A stretch of 64,000 nt of DNA from Parietaria judaica (Eukaryota; Streptophyta; Magnoliopsida; Rosales; Urticaceae). The stretch's first letter is position 1. Every line of letters begins with the position of its first letter. A model generated the notes under the pieces. That model had not been told where the DNA came from. It worked only from the letters and a program-made list of their open reading frames with translations, and ran no database searches. Of this stretch, positions 38,609 through 51,888 are shown one piece after another. A program made the translations under genes and the position numbers. Where the stretch lies: contig OX940864.1 in the NCBI GenBank assembly GCA_954871525.1, forward strand, positions 25,104,001 to 25,168,000, read 5' to 3'.

Positions 38609-41600
38609 TTAGACTCGACTCACTCGGGTTATCGTTTCAAATTGCATTTGCCTTATCGACTCTAAAATCTCGGAACAATCTTCACGGCCGACAAAATGCC
38701 TGCATAAGTAGAAAAAAAATAAACTTGACCAAATCTCGAAACACAAAACCTTTTCTGATGAAACTAACGAGTTTATCAGAAACACGTACCTGTTTCTGGT
38801 GCGATAGGCCTTTAGTTTAGAAGCTTCCCGGAAATCGGTCTCTTTTTTTATTTGAAGCTCTTCAGGTACTACCACCGATTCACTTCTATCGTGGTATGAA
38901 TCGTAAATGAAGTTAAGGACCTTTTCCTGTAAATAAAAAAAAAATTCATCACAGTTGAGTTTTTAGATGCTTTCATAATAAAACAGGCTATTAGTATTGA
39001 AGAAAACAAAGAATGACATACCAAGGGTTTAGAAGCGTCAAGCCAGTGATATATTTTCTCGTTCCGGAACCATGTTAATTGTCGTTTTGCAAAATTTCTG
39101 CATAAGAAATTTGTAGAATTATATACTATGTTAATTGTCATTAAATCCAATACTTATTGCTTGATAATGCTAAAGATTTGATCAATTGGTCTAAGAGATA
39201 CAGTAAATCACAGATTGTAATGGGGAAAGTGTAATCAAAGAGAGCTGATAGGATCCGAAAAAGTAATCTAAGAAAAACAGTCCAACGGGAATTCACCAAG
39301 AATCCCATTTCCTCTTTATAATAGTAAACAAACGAATAAGTTCAGTCTGATCTTTCCTTCAAGAGCAAGATCGACACTCTTCTTATGATGCAAAGCAAGA
39401 GATAATAAAAAAATAAAAATAAAAATGCATGAAAAGCCAAACAGCCCCTAAGCTCGGAACTTATCTGCAGCCATAAACCCTTACGACATTAAACTGGAAA
39501 TTACCTAAATACCCCAAAATAAATAAAGGATAAGACATAAAGCATTAAACATTTCGACTACATGACGGACTCGCCCTTCCTCTGACAGCATGTAATAACA
39601 GCGGGTCTATCAAATTACTTAAAAATTAATTACTAACCATCTTAGAACCTGAAGCTTAAAGGTTTCGAATTCGATCTCTATTTCACCAAAACTTAAAACA
39701 TTTGATAGTGAAGTTATCACTTAATGAATTATCGGACATAACCAAGAGAGTAGAGACTAACCAACACTTAAACAATTTACATGATATTTCTCAATGATGA
39801 CGGATTAACCACATTTTATGACCAACTATTCTCACTAGACCGTTTTAAATGTTTTACTGAAAATCCAAATATTTGCCCAAATCAAATAGAGACCAAGAGA
39901 AGCAAGAACATTTTATTGATAAAATACATAAACCCGGTCACTAGTTCGACCAGGAAAACTATTCCAATAATTTTCAGTATGAAAACATAGCTAATCAAAC
40001 ACGACAGCTTATCCTTATGGTAAGCGCCTTATATAGGGTTAGACACCTTTATTAATCATAGACCTAAAATACCCCTAATGAAAGAAAGTGTAATTAATGA
40101 CTTAATAACGCGGGTCTAACACGGGATAGGGTATTGGTTCTTGATAAGCCTACCAAGACACATGCCTTAGTCCTCAATTTTCCAGCCATATTCAGGCCTA
40201 ACTAAGGGCTTCAAATTATGACTTATAGGGCCAAAAGCAATTGATCCATTGATCATAATTCTTTTTATCATCTCCTAAGCCATTTATTAGTACTTTGCAT
40301 CAAACCTCGATTAAGTTATTTTGTTGGCCCTCAAAATAATAATAAGCCTAGGGCCACGTAAAACTAAGAAGCAGTCTTAACCTTGATCACATTAATATCA
40401 TTATTCTTCTCCAAAAATCCTTATATTAACCGAAATAAAAAAATATTACTACAAAATAACTACAACAACAGTAGACAACTTGTAGAAGAGATTCATTACC
40501 TAGATGCTTTCTGAAAATCAGACAAAACCAATTGAAACGCTCTTGGAGAACTACCGCCTTTTTGCTCAGCACATGTCAATAAATACTCCATAGCCTGAAC
40601 TTGTAAAATCCAAAATGTAAAGGTATATTATAATTCCGATTACTTATCAAGGAAGCATGAGGTCAAGAAAGAATATTAAAGTCGTTCTTTTTGACAAAAA
40701 TGAAGCATTGTACAAGATGATATCAAGGGAGTAATACTTGTCTATAACCGATTGCACGGGAAGCTGAATTTGAGTTCGGAAGAAGCCCGATATCAAGAAG
40801 CCATTTGGCCTCGGCCAAAAGGCCGTCGTCTCCTACAGGTATGGAAATGAAGAAAACTCGTAATGATACCATACAGTTCATTATTGGCGAGGAATATATC
40901 CAAACAAAAGTGATTGATCAATGTGATTATAAATATTATGCATTATAAATATTGGCAGTAACGTCCCCTGAACTTTCCACAGATGCACTTTGCGCAGCAA
41001 TACCCCATATAATATGCGTTATAAATCACGGAAAATATTAAGTTGTGCAGAACACATGACTTATTCAGGAGTATTTTCAGCAATTCGTTACCATATGAGA
41101 TCAATATATACTATATAGTAGATTATGAGACTATTGTGAAGCAATCAAGAAGACTTTAATCTCAATTATCCCAAAGAACAATTGAAATGAAAGTCCCACA
41201 AACTTAAATATTATATAAAATTGAAGAAAATATCCTAATATTAGTCATGTGTTGCGCATGTATTTTTTGTCGGTTTTTAACATGTAGGGTGCAAAGTGCT
41301 ACTTTATTCCAAAATTCAAGTTCTGTGGGCATTACTGCCTATATTGTAAAAAAATTAGCAATTGAATGTTATCATGGAAAGTCAACCACCTTATATAAAA
41401 TAGAAAGAAACGGAAAAAGGAAAACAACAAAAAAATTATCCAAAAAAGGACTTTCAAAGCATAATTTACCTAACAGCATATCCTCACATCGACAATCAAT
41501 AGATTTATAGAGATCCAATCTCTGAGTGGAGAGAAAAAAACAGAAGAATTCGTAGTCCAACTCCTTAACTTCCAAATCCTCCGTTACGTTTATTTCATGA

Positions 41601-44400
41601 GAACCCTCTGTTTCAGGAGGAACCAATTGTTTCTTGAAAGAATCATACGGTACTTCAAATGAAGATGGCGGTGATCCACTCGACTGTCAGTCCATGGTAA
41701 AATAACACACAGGGTTAATTTTCTAAGATTCAATATCTGATCTGTCAAACTTGTCATAAATATAAAAAATAAAGATGAAAACAGTATCGATAGAGTTGAA
41801 TCAGACGGAGAAACGGCCTTAGTGAAGGAATGGTTGCAAGAATCTCCATTTGGAACATATTGCTTTATATAATGTGTGGTTATGGGAAATATGTACGGGA
41901 TAAATCTGAATCTCTCATAAAGCGAAGAAAATTCATTCTATTTGGTCTATAATACCTATTTAATGGTGGGAATGTAGTTCTTCATAAGAGGACGTGACTG
42001 GCTTGTTCAGAAGATTATCTTGCAAATCTTGATTGAAGTGTCTAATTTATTATGAGAAATGTTTCGACTGAACCTAGCTCTTTCATCTGGAAATCGACCA
42101 TTTCTCGTAGAATTCAAAAATAAAGCCTGATATATTTGATTATAGTGTTAAACCTCTAACTGCTACAATGCAGAGAAATTGAATAATTCTACTTGCATAT
42201 TTCACACTATCCATAAGCCTTTATATTATGTATAGTATAAAGGGTTGAGAATATCTAATGTTAGTACGGATATTTAGAATGAATGAGAATACTCTATAGT
42301 ACTTAAAATTAATGAGAATATTCTAAAATATCCAGAAAAGAAGAACAAAGTGATAATCTAAATCAAATCCTAAAAATAATCAATCGTAATTAATCCTCGA
42401 ATTCTACACAAATAACCAGAAAAGTTTGGAAGCCAACCTTAATAATTTCAAGGCTGCGTCGAAGGCGATACCAATCATTGACAGCGAGAAATTGGGCCTT
42501 AGGGTCACCGGCTTTGACGACCAACTGAACGGCTGTGTCCCAGTCTTCACTTTTAATTAAATCTGCCAGCTCAGCATGCACTTCAGCCGCAACCTCCTGA
42601 GAGGCCTTGGGAACATCAGGCTTTCCATATACGTACCTTTTCAATCAAGACCTCATAATGTATCATTTCTTAATTATAGTTTCCGTTGCCATTCAAGGGA
42701 ATTAATTAGTTTTCATCAACACATTATGTATACAATGTTTCAATTACTCACAACTGAGAAAATCCGTTCCTATATGGACAATGACTGAATCCAAGACCAG
42801 AAACTTAGGTGGCATTTGGTTAGCGTGGTTCGGGAAACCAGTTTTGCAGTTAGGTTTCGGAAATCAGTCTGAGAGTGCAGCCTCGCTAACCAGTTTAGGA
42901 ATTTGGTTTTTGTGATGTTGTACTTCTACAAGAAATGAGGAATGTGTGACCTCAGTGCAACATAATATATGTTCTTCTGTTATATTTCATAAAGGTAATT
43001 ATGCTAGCAAGTTCGTATTTCAGAACAAGATTGCTTAAAGATTGAATATGCCACAAAGTTACTGTCGTTATTGATGTTTCTAACTCCATTAAATGTATAC
43101 AAAGATGACCAATACTTGGTTAAAAGATTACGTTCAAAGTAAGCTATCGATAGCCTTAAATGTACAGAGAACACATGAATTACAATATAAGTATTGATGT
43201 TCCATGTTTATTCATTTACACAGAGGAGCGTTAAGACTGAATTGTCGAAAAAAAGGATACACGAAGACTTACCATCTCAGGTATAGACCCGTTCCGCCAG
43301 TAACTATTGGAACACGACCATTATCAAGTATAGACCGTGTAGCTTTCCTTGCATCATCATAGAATTTTCCAACAGAATAATCTGGATAATGAAAGGTAGA
43401 TCTTAAATATGAAGAGCAGAAATACCCAAAATACCAACTAGGAAAAAAAAACACACTGTAAATAAAATTAGGGGGAGCAATCTGGGTCCGAACAACAGAT
43501 ACGAAGCGTTACTGTACAAAGCAAATTGGGTATGGGTCGACCTTAAACCGATATGGGTCCGGTCAACATGAACACAATTACTACGATTTAGTAATGAGGG
43601 AAAACACGAGCACGAGAAATGATGATACTCAATTCGACCCTATTAAGGAACAAAATATTCATTTATGCATTTGATGTTATTATTTGTTTTTCAAAACTGA
43701 TTATGAGCCAAATTCTATGTTTTATATTTTATGAATAGCGTTGTTGAATTGATGAAAATATAGCAAATGGGGGAGTCCCACGAACACGAACACGAGACAC
43801 GAAGCGTTCCCAGTCCCATTCCCATCACCATACCGTAAAATCATGCATTGTGTGATGTTGAGGTTCTAAACAAACAGACCTTCAGCTGGGTGCAAAATGT
43901 CAATGAGATGATGAGGAACCTCCTGCACCCAAAACAAGAAAGTAAGTAAGATCAACAGTCAGAATGTAGAGACATACATCTCCATTGATTTCCTAGAGAG
44001 CTGTTCGGTATCAGTGATAAACCAGACCTTTCTATCGCTTTCAGAAGGCTTGGCTGATCCAACATCGAGGCCTCGATACACCTGAGACCAGGAACAGGAC
44101 TTCAATTCGCATCTTAAACCATGGAAGGAGCTTCGAGTCTATGTAAGCGAGATTTTCGAGCAGAAAGGAAAGGAAGGTAACCTGGACGGAGTCGGCGCTG
44201 ATGATTTCGCCATTGAGGCGCTTGGCGAGCTCCAGAGCGAGCTTGCTCTTCCCGGCGCCGGTTGGACCGGATATCAGTATCACCTTCTGCTTCTGCTTCG
44301 CTCCGGCGGCGGAGCACTCGGTGGCCAACAGCCGCCGGCGGAGGCTCAGGCAGCATGTGCGGACCCCTACGGCGGCAGCGCCGGCGCCGATGCCGATCAT
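38609..44400 (-). CDS. IPT9: tRNA dimethylallyltransferase, IPT9 type
   Basis: Eleven exons on the minus strand: 44182-44400, 44028-44081, 43880-43922, 43273-43381, 42438-42636, 41470-41683, 40738-40832, 40500-40594, 39022-39097, 38790-38926 and 38609-38699. They sum to 1332 nt, giving 443 aa with every junction in frame. The P-loop GPTGAGKS is at about residues 45-52, then [38 protein letters not shown], and [15 protein letters not shown]. The C-terminal part includes [36 protein letters not shown] and HFVGREDC, phrases typical of IPT9. The enzyme transfers a dimethylallyl group to A37 of certain tRNAs, the source of cis-zeatin-type cytokinins; the Ala/Arg-rich N-terminus could be an organelle-targeting peptide. 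The ATG at 44400 is used because an upstream extension would start at TTG. Long introns hold AT-rich repeat debris. Confidence 0.95.
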
Positions 44401-45245
44401 TATATTGGCGGCAGTGCGCAAATGAGAGAGAGAGTTGGGTATAGGATAATTGCGACTAGTTTTTGGAGTGAGTTTCTGCAGATAGCAAGCAAGTTCAAGT
44501 TTAGAGAAAGAATTGGCCAAAAACTAACATGTCGTTTCCCACCCTCGTTATGTCCAGTATTTTTTTATATTTATTTTTTGCCGTAATAAATAAAATTGCA
44601 TGTTTTTATTTATTTTTTACCTAGTATTTTGCAAAATTACTAATTTGCCCTTTGATAATTGAGCGGTTTATTCATTACATTTTTTTAGGGTTTTTCTTTT
44701 TCAAACATATTCTCTCTTCTTCTCCGTAATTACTTCACTTCGACGCTTTCTATTCCCAAGATCCTCTCTTCCGACTCCGAACGTTTTTCTCTTCTCTATC
44801 GTACTCCTCGCTCTTCTGTTCTGTTCATTCCGGTTCGAGAACGACTTCGAGCAACTAGGCTTTCTTCTCTTTGCTTTCCCAGCGAAAGACGATCTTTTCA
44901 GCGACGAGTTTCGACGATAACAGCAATACTGTTATCTTTTACGCTCCGTTCACAGAATACCGCAATCAGTTCGCCGTTGGTCCGAATATACTACATTACC
45001 GCTATGTTTTTGAGAATTGCCGCTAGCTATCTATTTACACCCCGTTGTATATTATCGATAGCGGTTTGCCGTTGCTCCTTATATACTGCATTACCGTTAT
45101 GTATAATAGAAACTAATCAAGTTATGATTTGTTTTTTCGCAGAAATAGCTATATACGATCCTCCAGCCGGATGGGTTGTACGACTGTGAGGTCTTCTACG
45201 AAGAACCAAACTTCTTGACGATCGCGAATATCATTAAGGAGAACT
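44401..45245. other. IPT9 upstream region and left flank of the transposon block
   Basis: The first 120 bases are the probable IPT9 leader. From about 44640 the sequence changes to a CT-rich leader-like stretch (44700-44900) and then to DNA with accgctatg/atagcggt phrases that recur in the transposon block at 46.9-50.4 kb. This suggests the mobile element begins between about 44530 and 44700. Confidence 0.4.
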
Positions 45246-45249
45246 TGAA

Positions 45250-46411
45250 CGCGGGAGAGGCTGAGTGGGCGCACACAGTTTGGGCCTCTATTAGATGTCC
45301 CCATCCACTACGAGTACTCTCCCCAACTGTTCTGGAATTTGTTTTCGAGAAGCACTACACATCAAGAGCCATTCGAGCTGTGGATGTTGGTGAACAATGT
45401 TCCATTACGATACGGGGTTCGAGAATTTGCCATCATCACCGGGCTGAATTGCGGATCCGAGCCGAACCTTGAAGCTATTGTTGGACGAGGCTTCAAAAAT
45501 AATGACGCATTCAAGCAACAGATGTGGCCAGATGCAGGCTCTTCGGTCACATTAGGAATGTTGGTGTCCAAATTAGATAACAGTCATCTTCATCTGATTG
45601 TGAGCAGCGACGACAAGAGAAGGTTGGCATGCCTCTGCTTCGTCTTTGGAGTGTTGTTACCCCATCCTGGTGAAATTAGTTTTCCTAGGGAATTCTTGTC
45701 CTTGGCGGAGGACCTTGATGTATTCGTTCAATATCCTTGGGGCCGAAAGTCATTCATGTTATCGGCACAGATTCTCTGGAAGAAAGCACTTAAGGAGTTG
45801 CAAAACAACATCCCTAGACAACAAGCAACAGGGCCACTGCAGATCCTAATGATGGGGTTTCCGGGGTTCATACACCCGCTACTGGTATATATGTAATAGT
45901 TTTAAGTTATTTATTTACAATCGTCTTATGTGCGAATTTAACATGTTAATTCATGCAGATTTTGGCATACGAGTGTTTGTCTGGTTTGACATATGTCTTA
46001 GCAGACCCACGAGAGTCCGAGGAGGCACCTCGTATGTGCAAATGGAAAACGCGGCCAGTCGGGAATATCGATCTTCACCGCGTGTCAATTCAAAACGCTA
46101 TTTTGCATGGGGCGGATCCGAGGGTAGGTTGCTCTATTATAAATTTAACAATATCAACTATTATTTGGGAAAATAACTATAATCTTTAATTTGCAGGGAC
46201 AATTGAGTGTACTCATTCCTACGGAGATGGAATTGCATTGCCGCATATAAACTCCCTAGATCATCCCCTTGTTCGTCGACCCCCCATGTTAGAGATGCTC
46301 GCGCAGGCATTAGAACGTGGTGAAAAGATCGTCCAGCCACCACCACCTTCACCGTCACAGCCACCGGAGTCCGAAGAAGCTACTTCTTCTAGTAGTTCGG
46401 GTTGGGCATAA
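45250..46411 (+). pseudogene. Transposon-carried DUF1985 gene with frameshift
   Basis: Exon 1 (about 45250-45884) reads QFGPLLDVPIHYEYSPQLFW, then VPLRYGVREFAIITGLNCG. The latter is the signature of DUF1985, a domain found in plant Mutator-type elements that carry Ulp1-like genes (KI-MULEs). A GT-AG intron (45885-45958) leads to exon 2 (45959-46123, ILAYECLSGLTYVLADPRES). After a second intron, exon 3 (from 46197) reads GQLSVLIPTEMEL and then needs a frame change near 46230-46240 to continue as LPHINSLDHPLVRRPP and a Pro/Ser-rich tail ending GWA with TAA at 46409-46411. No Ulp1 protease domain follows. Upstream of 45250 the frame has stops. It is probably non-functional. Confidence 0.75.
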
Positions 46412-48064
46412 TGAAATCTAAACTATGTTTTGGACTAGTATGTTTAATATTACCGTTATCAATTAATCGTGTATTTAAACTATATTTTGATTCCCGCTAG
46501 TAGTATTTAAATTCCCGCTAGTAGTATTTTAATTCCCGTCATTAATTACACTTGTTATACGCTAGTAGTATCTCAATTCCCGCTAGTCTTCGTGGAATTT
46601 CTGGTAAGGCAGCCATTGGGATAATAGTGGAGTGGTGTGGAAACTGGCTTGAATGTAACCGCTCAATAACCCTCTATAAATATAAATATGCGTAATGGTA
46701 GATTTGGTCACATTTATTGCAATTAAGTGGATATACCCGTTCGTTCGTTGGCAGTATTTACTAGGACATTTAATTTGTCATTAACTTGGTGATTTTTTTT
46801 TCAAATCGAAGCGTCAGAATTTTACTTATATACGTGAAAATATGCACTAAATTAATTAATAAGGATATAAATATATAACTACTTACTTAAAACTAGAACC
46901 GCTATATGTATAACCATAGCGGTAACCTGCAGTTACTACTTACTAGCAATAACTTGGCTATAAGATAGCGGGACTACGAGTTGTATCTTGGATTAGTGTG
47001 TCACTCATTCGCCTTCAAATATGCGGTTATATTTACTAGGACCATTAATTTGGTAGTTTTGTATCAAATCGAAGCGTCAGGTTTCAAAGGAATAAATGTA
47101 TGTCTCTCGAGTGTTACGGTAGTATATGCATTCTTTGAATTAAGGTTTAGGATTTAGAAACAATAAATGTATGCATTCAATTGTCTACTAGCATTTTTTA
47201 TATCAATTGTCTATCATATATATTATTTGCCTAACTATTTATTCTTAAACACGTGAAACTATGCACGAAATTAATTAATAAGGAAAAAAAATAAAGTTAT
47301 TTACTTAAAACCATATACCGCTACGTGTGTAATCGTAGCGGTAACCCTCAGTACCTAGAGGTAACTTGGGACTACGAGTTGTATCTTGGATTAGTGTGTC
47401 ACTCGTTTATCTTCTACAATTTTAGGGTTTGGGAGCGAATATAAACTCATTTTATCAAATGTATTATATATTGTTCGCCGATGGGTGTAAAATGATCAAG
47501 ACCATATGTATCAAACACATAAGCTCCTTCTTAGTCTACACGCATTATGCCTAACAATGTTGTGTTCTATGCAATTGTCTATCATATATATTATTTGCCT
47601 TACTATTTATTCTTAAACACGTGAAACTATGCAAAAAATTAATTAATAAGGAAAAAAAATAAAGTTATTTACTTAAAACCAGGTACCGCTATGTGTGTAA
47701 CCATAGCGGTATCCCGCAGTACCTAGCGGTAACTTGAAAAGAAGATAGCGGGACTACGCGTTGTATCTTGGATTAGTGTGTCACTCGTTTATCTTCTACT
47801 ATTTTAGGGTTTGGGAGCGAATATAAACTCATTTTATCAAATGTATTATATATTGTTCGCCGATGGGTGTAAAATGATCACTCGTTTATGTATAATCGTA
47901 GCGGTTACCACGAGTTACTAGCGGTAATTTGACTTCGAGTTGTATCTTGATTAGTGTGTCACTCTTTTAAGAAAACAAGACTTCATCTCATATTGAATCT
48001 AATCCGCTAGTAAAATATTCATGCCCGCTATATCATGTAAATCATAGTGGTAGTTACATATTTG
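46412..48064. repeat. Non-coding block of large imperfect direct repeats with ACCGCTA...TAGCGGT palindromes
   Basis: A block of roughly 250-380 bp is repeated imperfectly, with copies beginning near 46850, 47270 and 47636 and a partial copy near 47883. The stretch at 47401-47500 recurs almost unchanged at 47783-47882, an offset of 382. Each copy carries a palindromic phrase such as accgctatgtgtgtaaccatagcggta, with the arms accgcta and tagcggt, followed by gactacgagttgtatcttgg. The motif also occurs at 45.0 kb and 49.9-50.4 kb. The copies lie between the two facing transposon reading frames. Confidence 0.75.
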
Positions 48065-48945
48065 CTATATTGTCCAGAAGTTGTACACCATCCACAAAAG
48101 ACGACGGTGCTGGGAAGCATTGGGGTAAGTCGCTTCGTCGTCAATCATTGAGAGACACCCGGGAACGCCTATGTGACTGGGGTAGGGATGCCTACACAGA
48201 ACCCATTCCCTATAGAAGTACCTCCAAGCCTCGTCCTCCGACCGAAAGTGTGCACTATCCTGAAACGTATCAATGGGTAGCTCCTCAATGTTGTGATACC
48301 ATTGTATCATGCCACATTCATGCAAAGATTCGGTGTTCACCAACAGATTAAGGTTCCTTTCTCCCCGGTAAAACACCTCGATCAACGACGGCAATACTCT
48401 TGGCTTCCTCGGACCGTCCTCCATCGCATTGGCCGGAGGCACCCGACTCACCTCCAACGCATTCACCCCCGTGGTTTGGAAGTAGTGCTCCTTCTTGAAG
48501 GAATGCTCGAACACCTGTTCCTCCTCCCAGAAAACTGCCCCGAATCCGGTGTGCGGTTTTATCTCATACAACGGACCTCCGACTCGCACCAGACCGCATA
48601 CTTTCAAAACTTCATCGTTAGTAGGTAGCCGACCCAGCCACCGGAAGTGCACCACATAGAGACCTGATAGGAGTTTGTAGGTGTCGGGACCCAATTGGTA
48701 AGGCTGCAGCTCGATTGAGTAGCAGAACCTAATGAAGAATTCATGTAAAAGGCAACAACGCCCCTGCCGCCATGTGTTTCGCCGTCCACAGAGAAGCACC
48801 CACAAAATCCTGAATCTCTGGAGGTTCCGGGGTACTGAAATCGAAGGTTTCCGCCCCATTCCAACGAAGGGACGGGATGCGATTTACCAAAAAACTGGTG
48901 CTCCGCGCCCCAACGCCGAAGGTATCTTGAATCTTCTCCATCCAC
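48065..48945 (-). pseudogene. Transposon-associated reading frame resembling the PF04195 (gypsy-type) domain, frameshifted
   Basis: A 264-codon open frame on the minus strand (48859-48065) reads EFFIRFCYSIELQPYQLGPD, then YKLLSGLYVVHFRWLGRLPT and NDEVLKVCGLVRVGG. The pattern of a short aromatic block, a Q-L-x-P-x-x-x-x-L-L-x-G core and a threshold sequence is like the plant 'putative gypsy type transposon' domain found in many plant mobile-element proteins. The sequence upstream (48945-48750) reads plausibly in another frame (EIQDFVGASLWTAKHMAAGA), implying a frameshift near 48740. The resemblance is by eye; the function is unknown. Confidence 0.5.
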
Positions 48946-49436
48946 TAACTATTGGTAACGGGCCTCATTTGGCGCCGGGAGGACTCCATATCGGCATTGT
49001 TGATGGAGTCGGCCATGAGAGAATATGAGTAAGTATTAGATATTGAGTCAATCAGGCTTTCACGATAACCCATTATGAAGGAACTTCCATTACTGTCAGT
49101 TGTAACGCATGCGCATAATTTGAAAATGGAAGGTCGCTCACTCGGTAACAAGCGTAATTCTCGGTAATAAAAATAATAATTAATTATCCGTTTTACATCC
49201 AGTTAATGAAAGGTTCAGTTTCCATAAAAAAAAAAGCATGAGACATCAAACTGCCGACCATACGAAGCACCTCATCCCACATATGAGCATCTACATTGTA
49301 TATCCGCTTTCATCCACAACTGACGCTCACCAAGACATAGGCATCAAGAAAATGAAAAGGACTCAAACCTGAAATTCAAATACCTTAACATTATACGATA
49401 CCGCTATAATTATTATTATCACGATACATAGTACCA

Positions 49437-49823
49437 CTACGTTATACACAATGTCAAATAACGGTTATATCTGGTGTTTACTTCAGGAGATACCTTTTTC
49501 ACTAGCTCGACGTATAGCTGTTTCAACCTTGACGGTCTATCTGGTGTCCGAATATATGATTCGAAGTCAGCTTCATCAGCAATGGCTATTGGCTGAGTAC
49601 TGTGATCAACTGGGTAATAAGTTACCTTCAAATCAAATTATCGGACAATATCAAACTTGTTATACAACAACTCCTTCAAATAAGAAATGTTGTTTAAAGC
49701 AGACTTTCCAACGGTTAAAGCAGTTGCAGTATCACTTATTCCCTCCCACACCCACTTGTAACAATATCTATCGAAAATCCAGTTTCCGCCAAAACTGACA
49801 ATCAAATGATAATAATCCATCAT
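49437..49823 (-). pseudogene. mudrA-type transposase N-terminus with an in-frame stop
   Basis: From ATG at 49823 the minus strand reads MDYYHLIVSFGGNWIFD, then YLKELLYNKFDIVR. A TAA follows, and in the same frame DLKVTYYPVDHSTQPIAIAD, EADFESYIRTPDRPSRLKQL and YVELVKK. This is the layout of the N-terminal (PB1-like) domain of Mutator-like transposases: a G-G-x-W start, then tYyP, an acidic D-x-x-D-x-x-x-Y and LYVEL. The catalytic MULE transposase domain was not found nearby, so the element is truncated or deleted. It faces the plus-strand DUF1985 gene, like the convergent gene pair of MuDR. Confidence 0.6.
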
Positions 49824-49930
49824 GCAAATGGAAAAATACTTCTATCTTAAATTAAACTGCTATAGGCTTATATGATACAACTATATTATAACGTTTTGTA
49901 GCGGTAAGTTTGCAATCGAGTTTATACTTA

Positions 49931-50460
49931 GGAATTCATAGAGTACGAACTAAATTCGGCCTACAGATCACGGTACCGCTACATAACATATTCATAGCGC
50001 TATAATTTATCAAAAACTGAAAAAAACAATAAAATTACTTGATTACAGTGGCTAAACTTACTTTATATTTTAAGGATTCATAGAATACATTCGGCTTACA
50101 GATCTCGGTACCGATACATAAGATATTCATACCGCTATTTTTAATCCATAAATTGAAAACTGTGATAAAATTACTTGATTACACTTGACTAACATTAGTT
50201 TATATTTTAAGGATTCATAGAGTACATTTGGCCTACAGATCTCGGTACCGATACATAAGATATTCATACCGCTATATTTTGTCCAGAAATTGAAAACAAT
50301 AATAAAATTACTTGATTACACTGGGCTAACCTTACCTTATATTTTAAGGATTCATAGAGTACATTCGGCCTACAGATCTCGGTACCGATACATAAGATAT
50401 TCATACCGCTATATTTTGTCCATAAATTGAAAACAACAATAAAATTAATTGATTACACAC
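49931..50460. repeat. Four tandem copies of a 137-143 bp unit
   Basis: Copies begin at 49931, 50074, 50211 and 50348, each with ggattcatagagtac (the first with ggaattc), then ctacagatctcggtaccgat, acataagatattcataccgc and aaattacttgattaca. The first copy has diverged the most. The ggtaccg/ataccgct core resembles the palindromic motif in the block at 46.9-48.0 kb. They lie 5' of the minus-strand transposase fragment. Confidence 0.9.
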
Positions 50461-51240
50461 CTTCGAATGAGTCAATTCTTGATATATAATCAAATTGAAA
50501 GATTCGCTAATCGTTGGCTGGGTAACGCAGAAGAGAAAGAGAAGGAATACGGTGAATCGGCGAAGAAACAATGGGATCTTAGGGTTTCTCGGCAATCGAA
50601 GAGTCAAAGAAGAAGACGAATAACAGAGGAGAGAGAAATAGGGAGGGAAAGAATAATATTAAAAAGGAGGACAGAGAAGAAAATAATAAAATAAGAGGAG
50701 AGAGAAAATCGAGTCTAACGAACTATAAAGGGGCCCAACTTCGTTTAATGAAGGGTATGAATCAAACATGTGAACAGTACCGAGGGTATAAACAAATACC
50801 AGATCCCAAATAAGGTCATTCTTGCGATTAGCCTGCTGAAGGAAAAATGAAAATTTGCGGCAAAAATATCAAAGTTCTACAAAGTATAAGAGAAAATAGC
50901 GGCATAATTTTATTTTATTTTTAATTTTAGACATATTATCAAGATTTAAAAATAGTGGCAAAAATACTTTAAATATTAAAACATGGAATCGTTGGTTCCT
51001 TTTTTACTGTCATTGTCCTCACACGTCCGCACGAGTTTGGCGTAAGAGAAACGGTGGTCGCGGCTACGTATCAAAAGCAAATTATAAATGACAAATAACA
51101 CATTTGTCGCTAACTTATATAAATGATAGATAAAACAACACATTTGTTGTTCAACTTGACACATTTGTTGTTCAACTTGTAAGCGTCTTGATTCATAATA
51201 TTGATGTATAATGCTATGGCATATTGATGCTTGAATTTAC
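50461..51240. other. Right flank of the transposon block, no gene
   Basis: A GA-rich stretch at 50520-50710 would be a CT-rich leader for the minus-strand transposon gene. After about 50950 the DNA is ordinary AT-rich spacer, with a 15-base direct repeat (acatttgttgttcaactt) near 51135 and 51155. Confidence 0.4.
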
Positions 51241-51254
51241 AGATTTAAAAACCA

Positions 51255-51390
51255 AGTTTGTTTGGCTTAGTGGTAAACCCACTACATGACTTTTCAAGAG
51301 GTCGTAGGTTCAGTCTCAACAAGATGCAAAAATTACATATTTATGTAATCTTGATCACTAGTGTCGGTAGACTTGACCGAACATTTGAAA
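51255..51390 (+). mobile_element. tRNA-like SINE remnant
   Basis: The phrase tttggcttagtggtaaaccc resembles a Pol III box A, and gtcgtaggttcagtctcaac about 40 bases on resembles box B. The spacing and order fit the tRNA-related head of plant SINEs. No target duplication or tail was placed, so the ends are approximate. Confidence 0.45.
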
Positions 51391-51888
51391 TTTTCGCCGA
51401 TGAAAATAACCATAATGAATACACCTCTACATCTTGCCGAATATTTAATATATTCATCGATGAAAATAAAACATTAAGAAAACACCGGTACACTTTACCA
51501 ACATTTAGTTCGTGTGCATAATTGTATGAAATAACGCATCTATAGAAAAAGCTTGGTTTATTGAGTTTGCCCGATGAATTTTAGTCAAGAACATTATTTA
51601 GTTAGTATGGTTATCTAGGCATGGACCTCAAAAATCTCAACCTTAGATAAATCAAAGGTAATTATTTTGAATAACAATGTATCAACTACAACTGTAACTA
51701 AAATATAACAAATTAAAAATACTAACTACTTATTTTGATTTAACGTTTTCTATTTACAATATCAATGAAATTTAACTTAGAAAACGGATAAGGCAAAGCC
51801 CACGAGCATAAACACGGCCAAAAGCCCACACTCAATCTCGAGCTCATAAACGAGCAATAAACTATAAGAGCAAAATAGTCCAAAATCT

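Noticed and set aside
44401..44520. Extended IPT9 start upstream of MIGIGAG
   Set aside because: The extended frame begins at TTG (Leu-Ala-Asn-Ser) rather than ATG; the ATG at 44400 is the first true start in frame.
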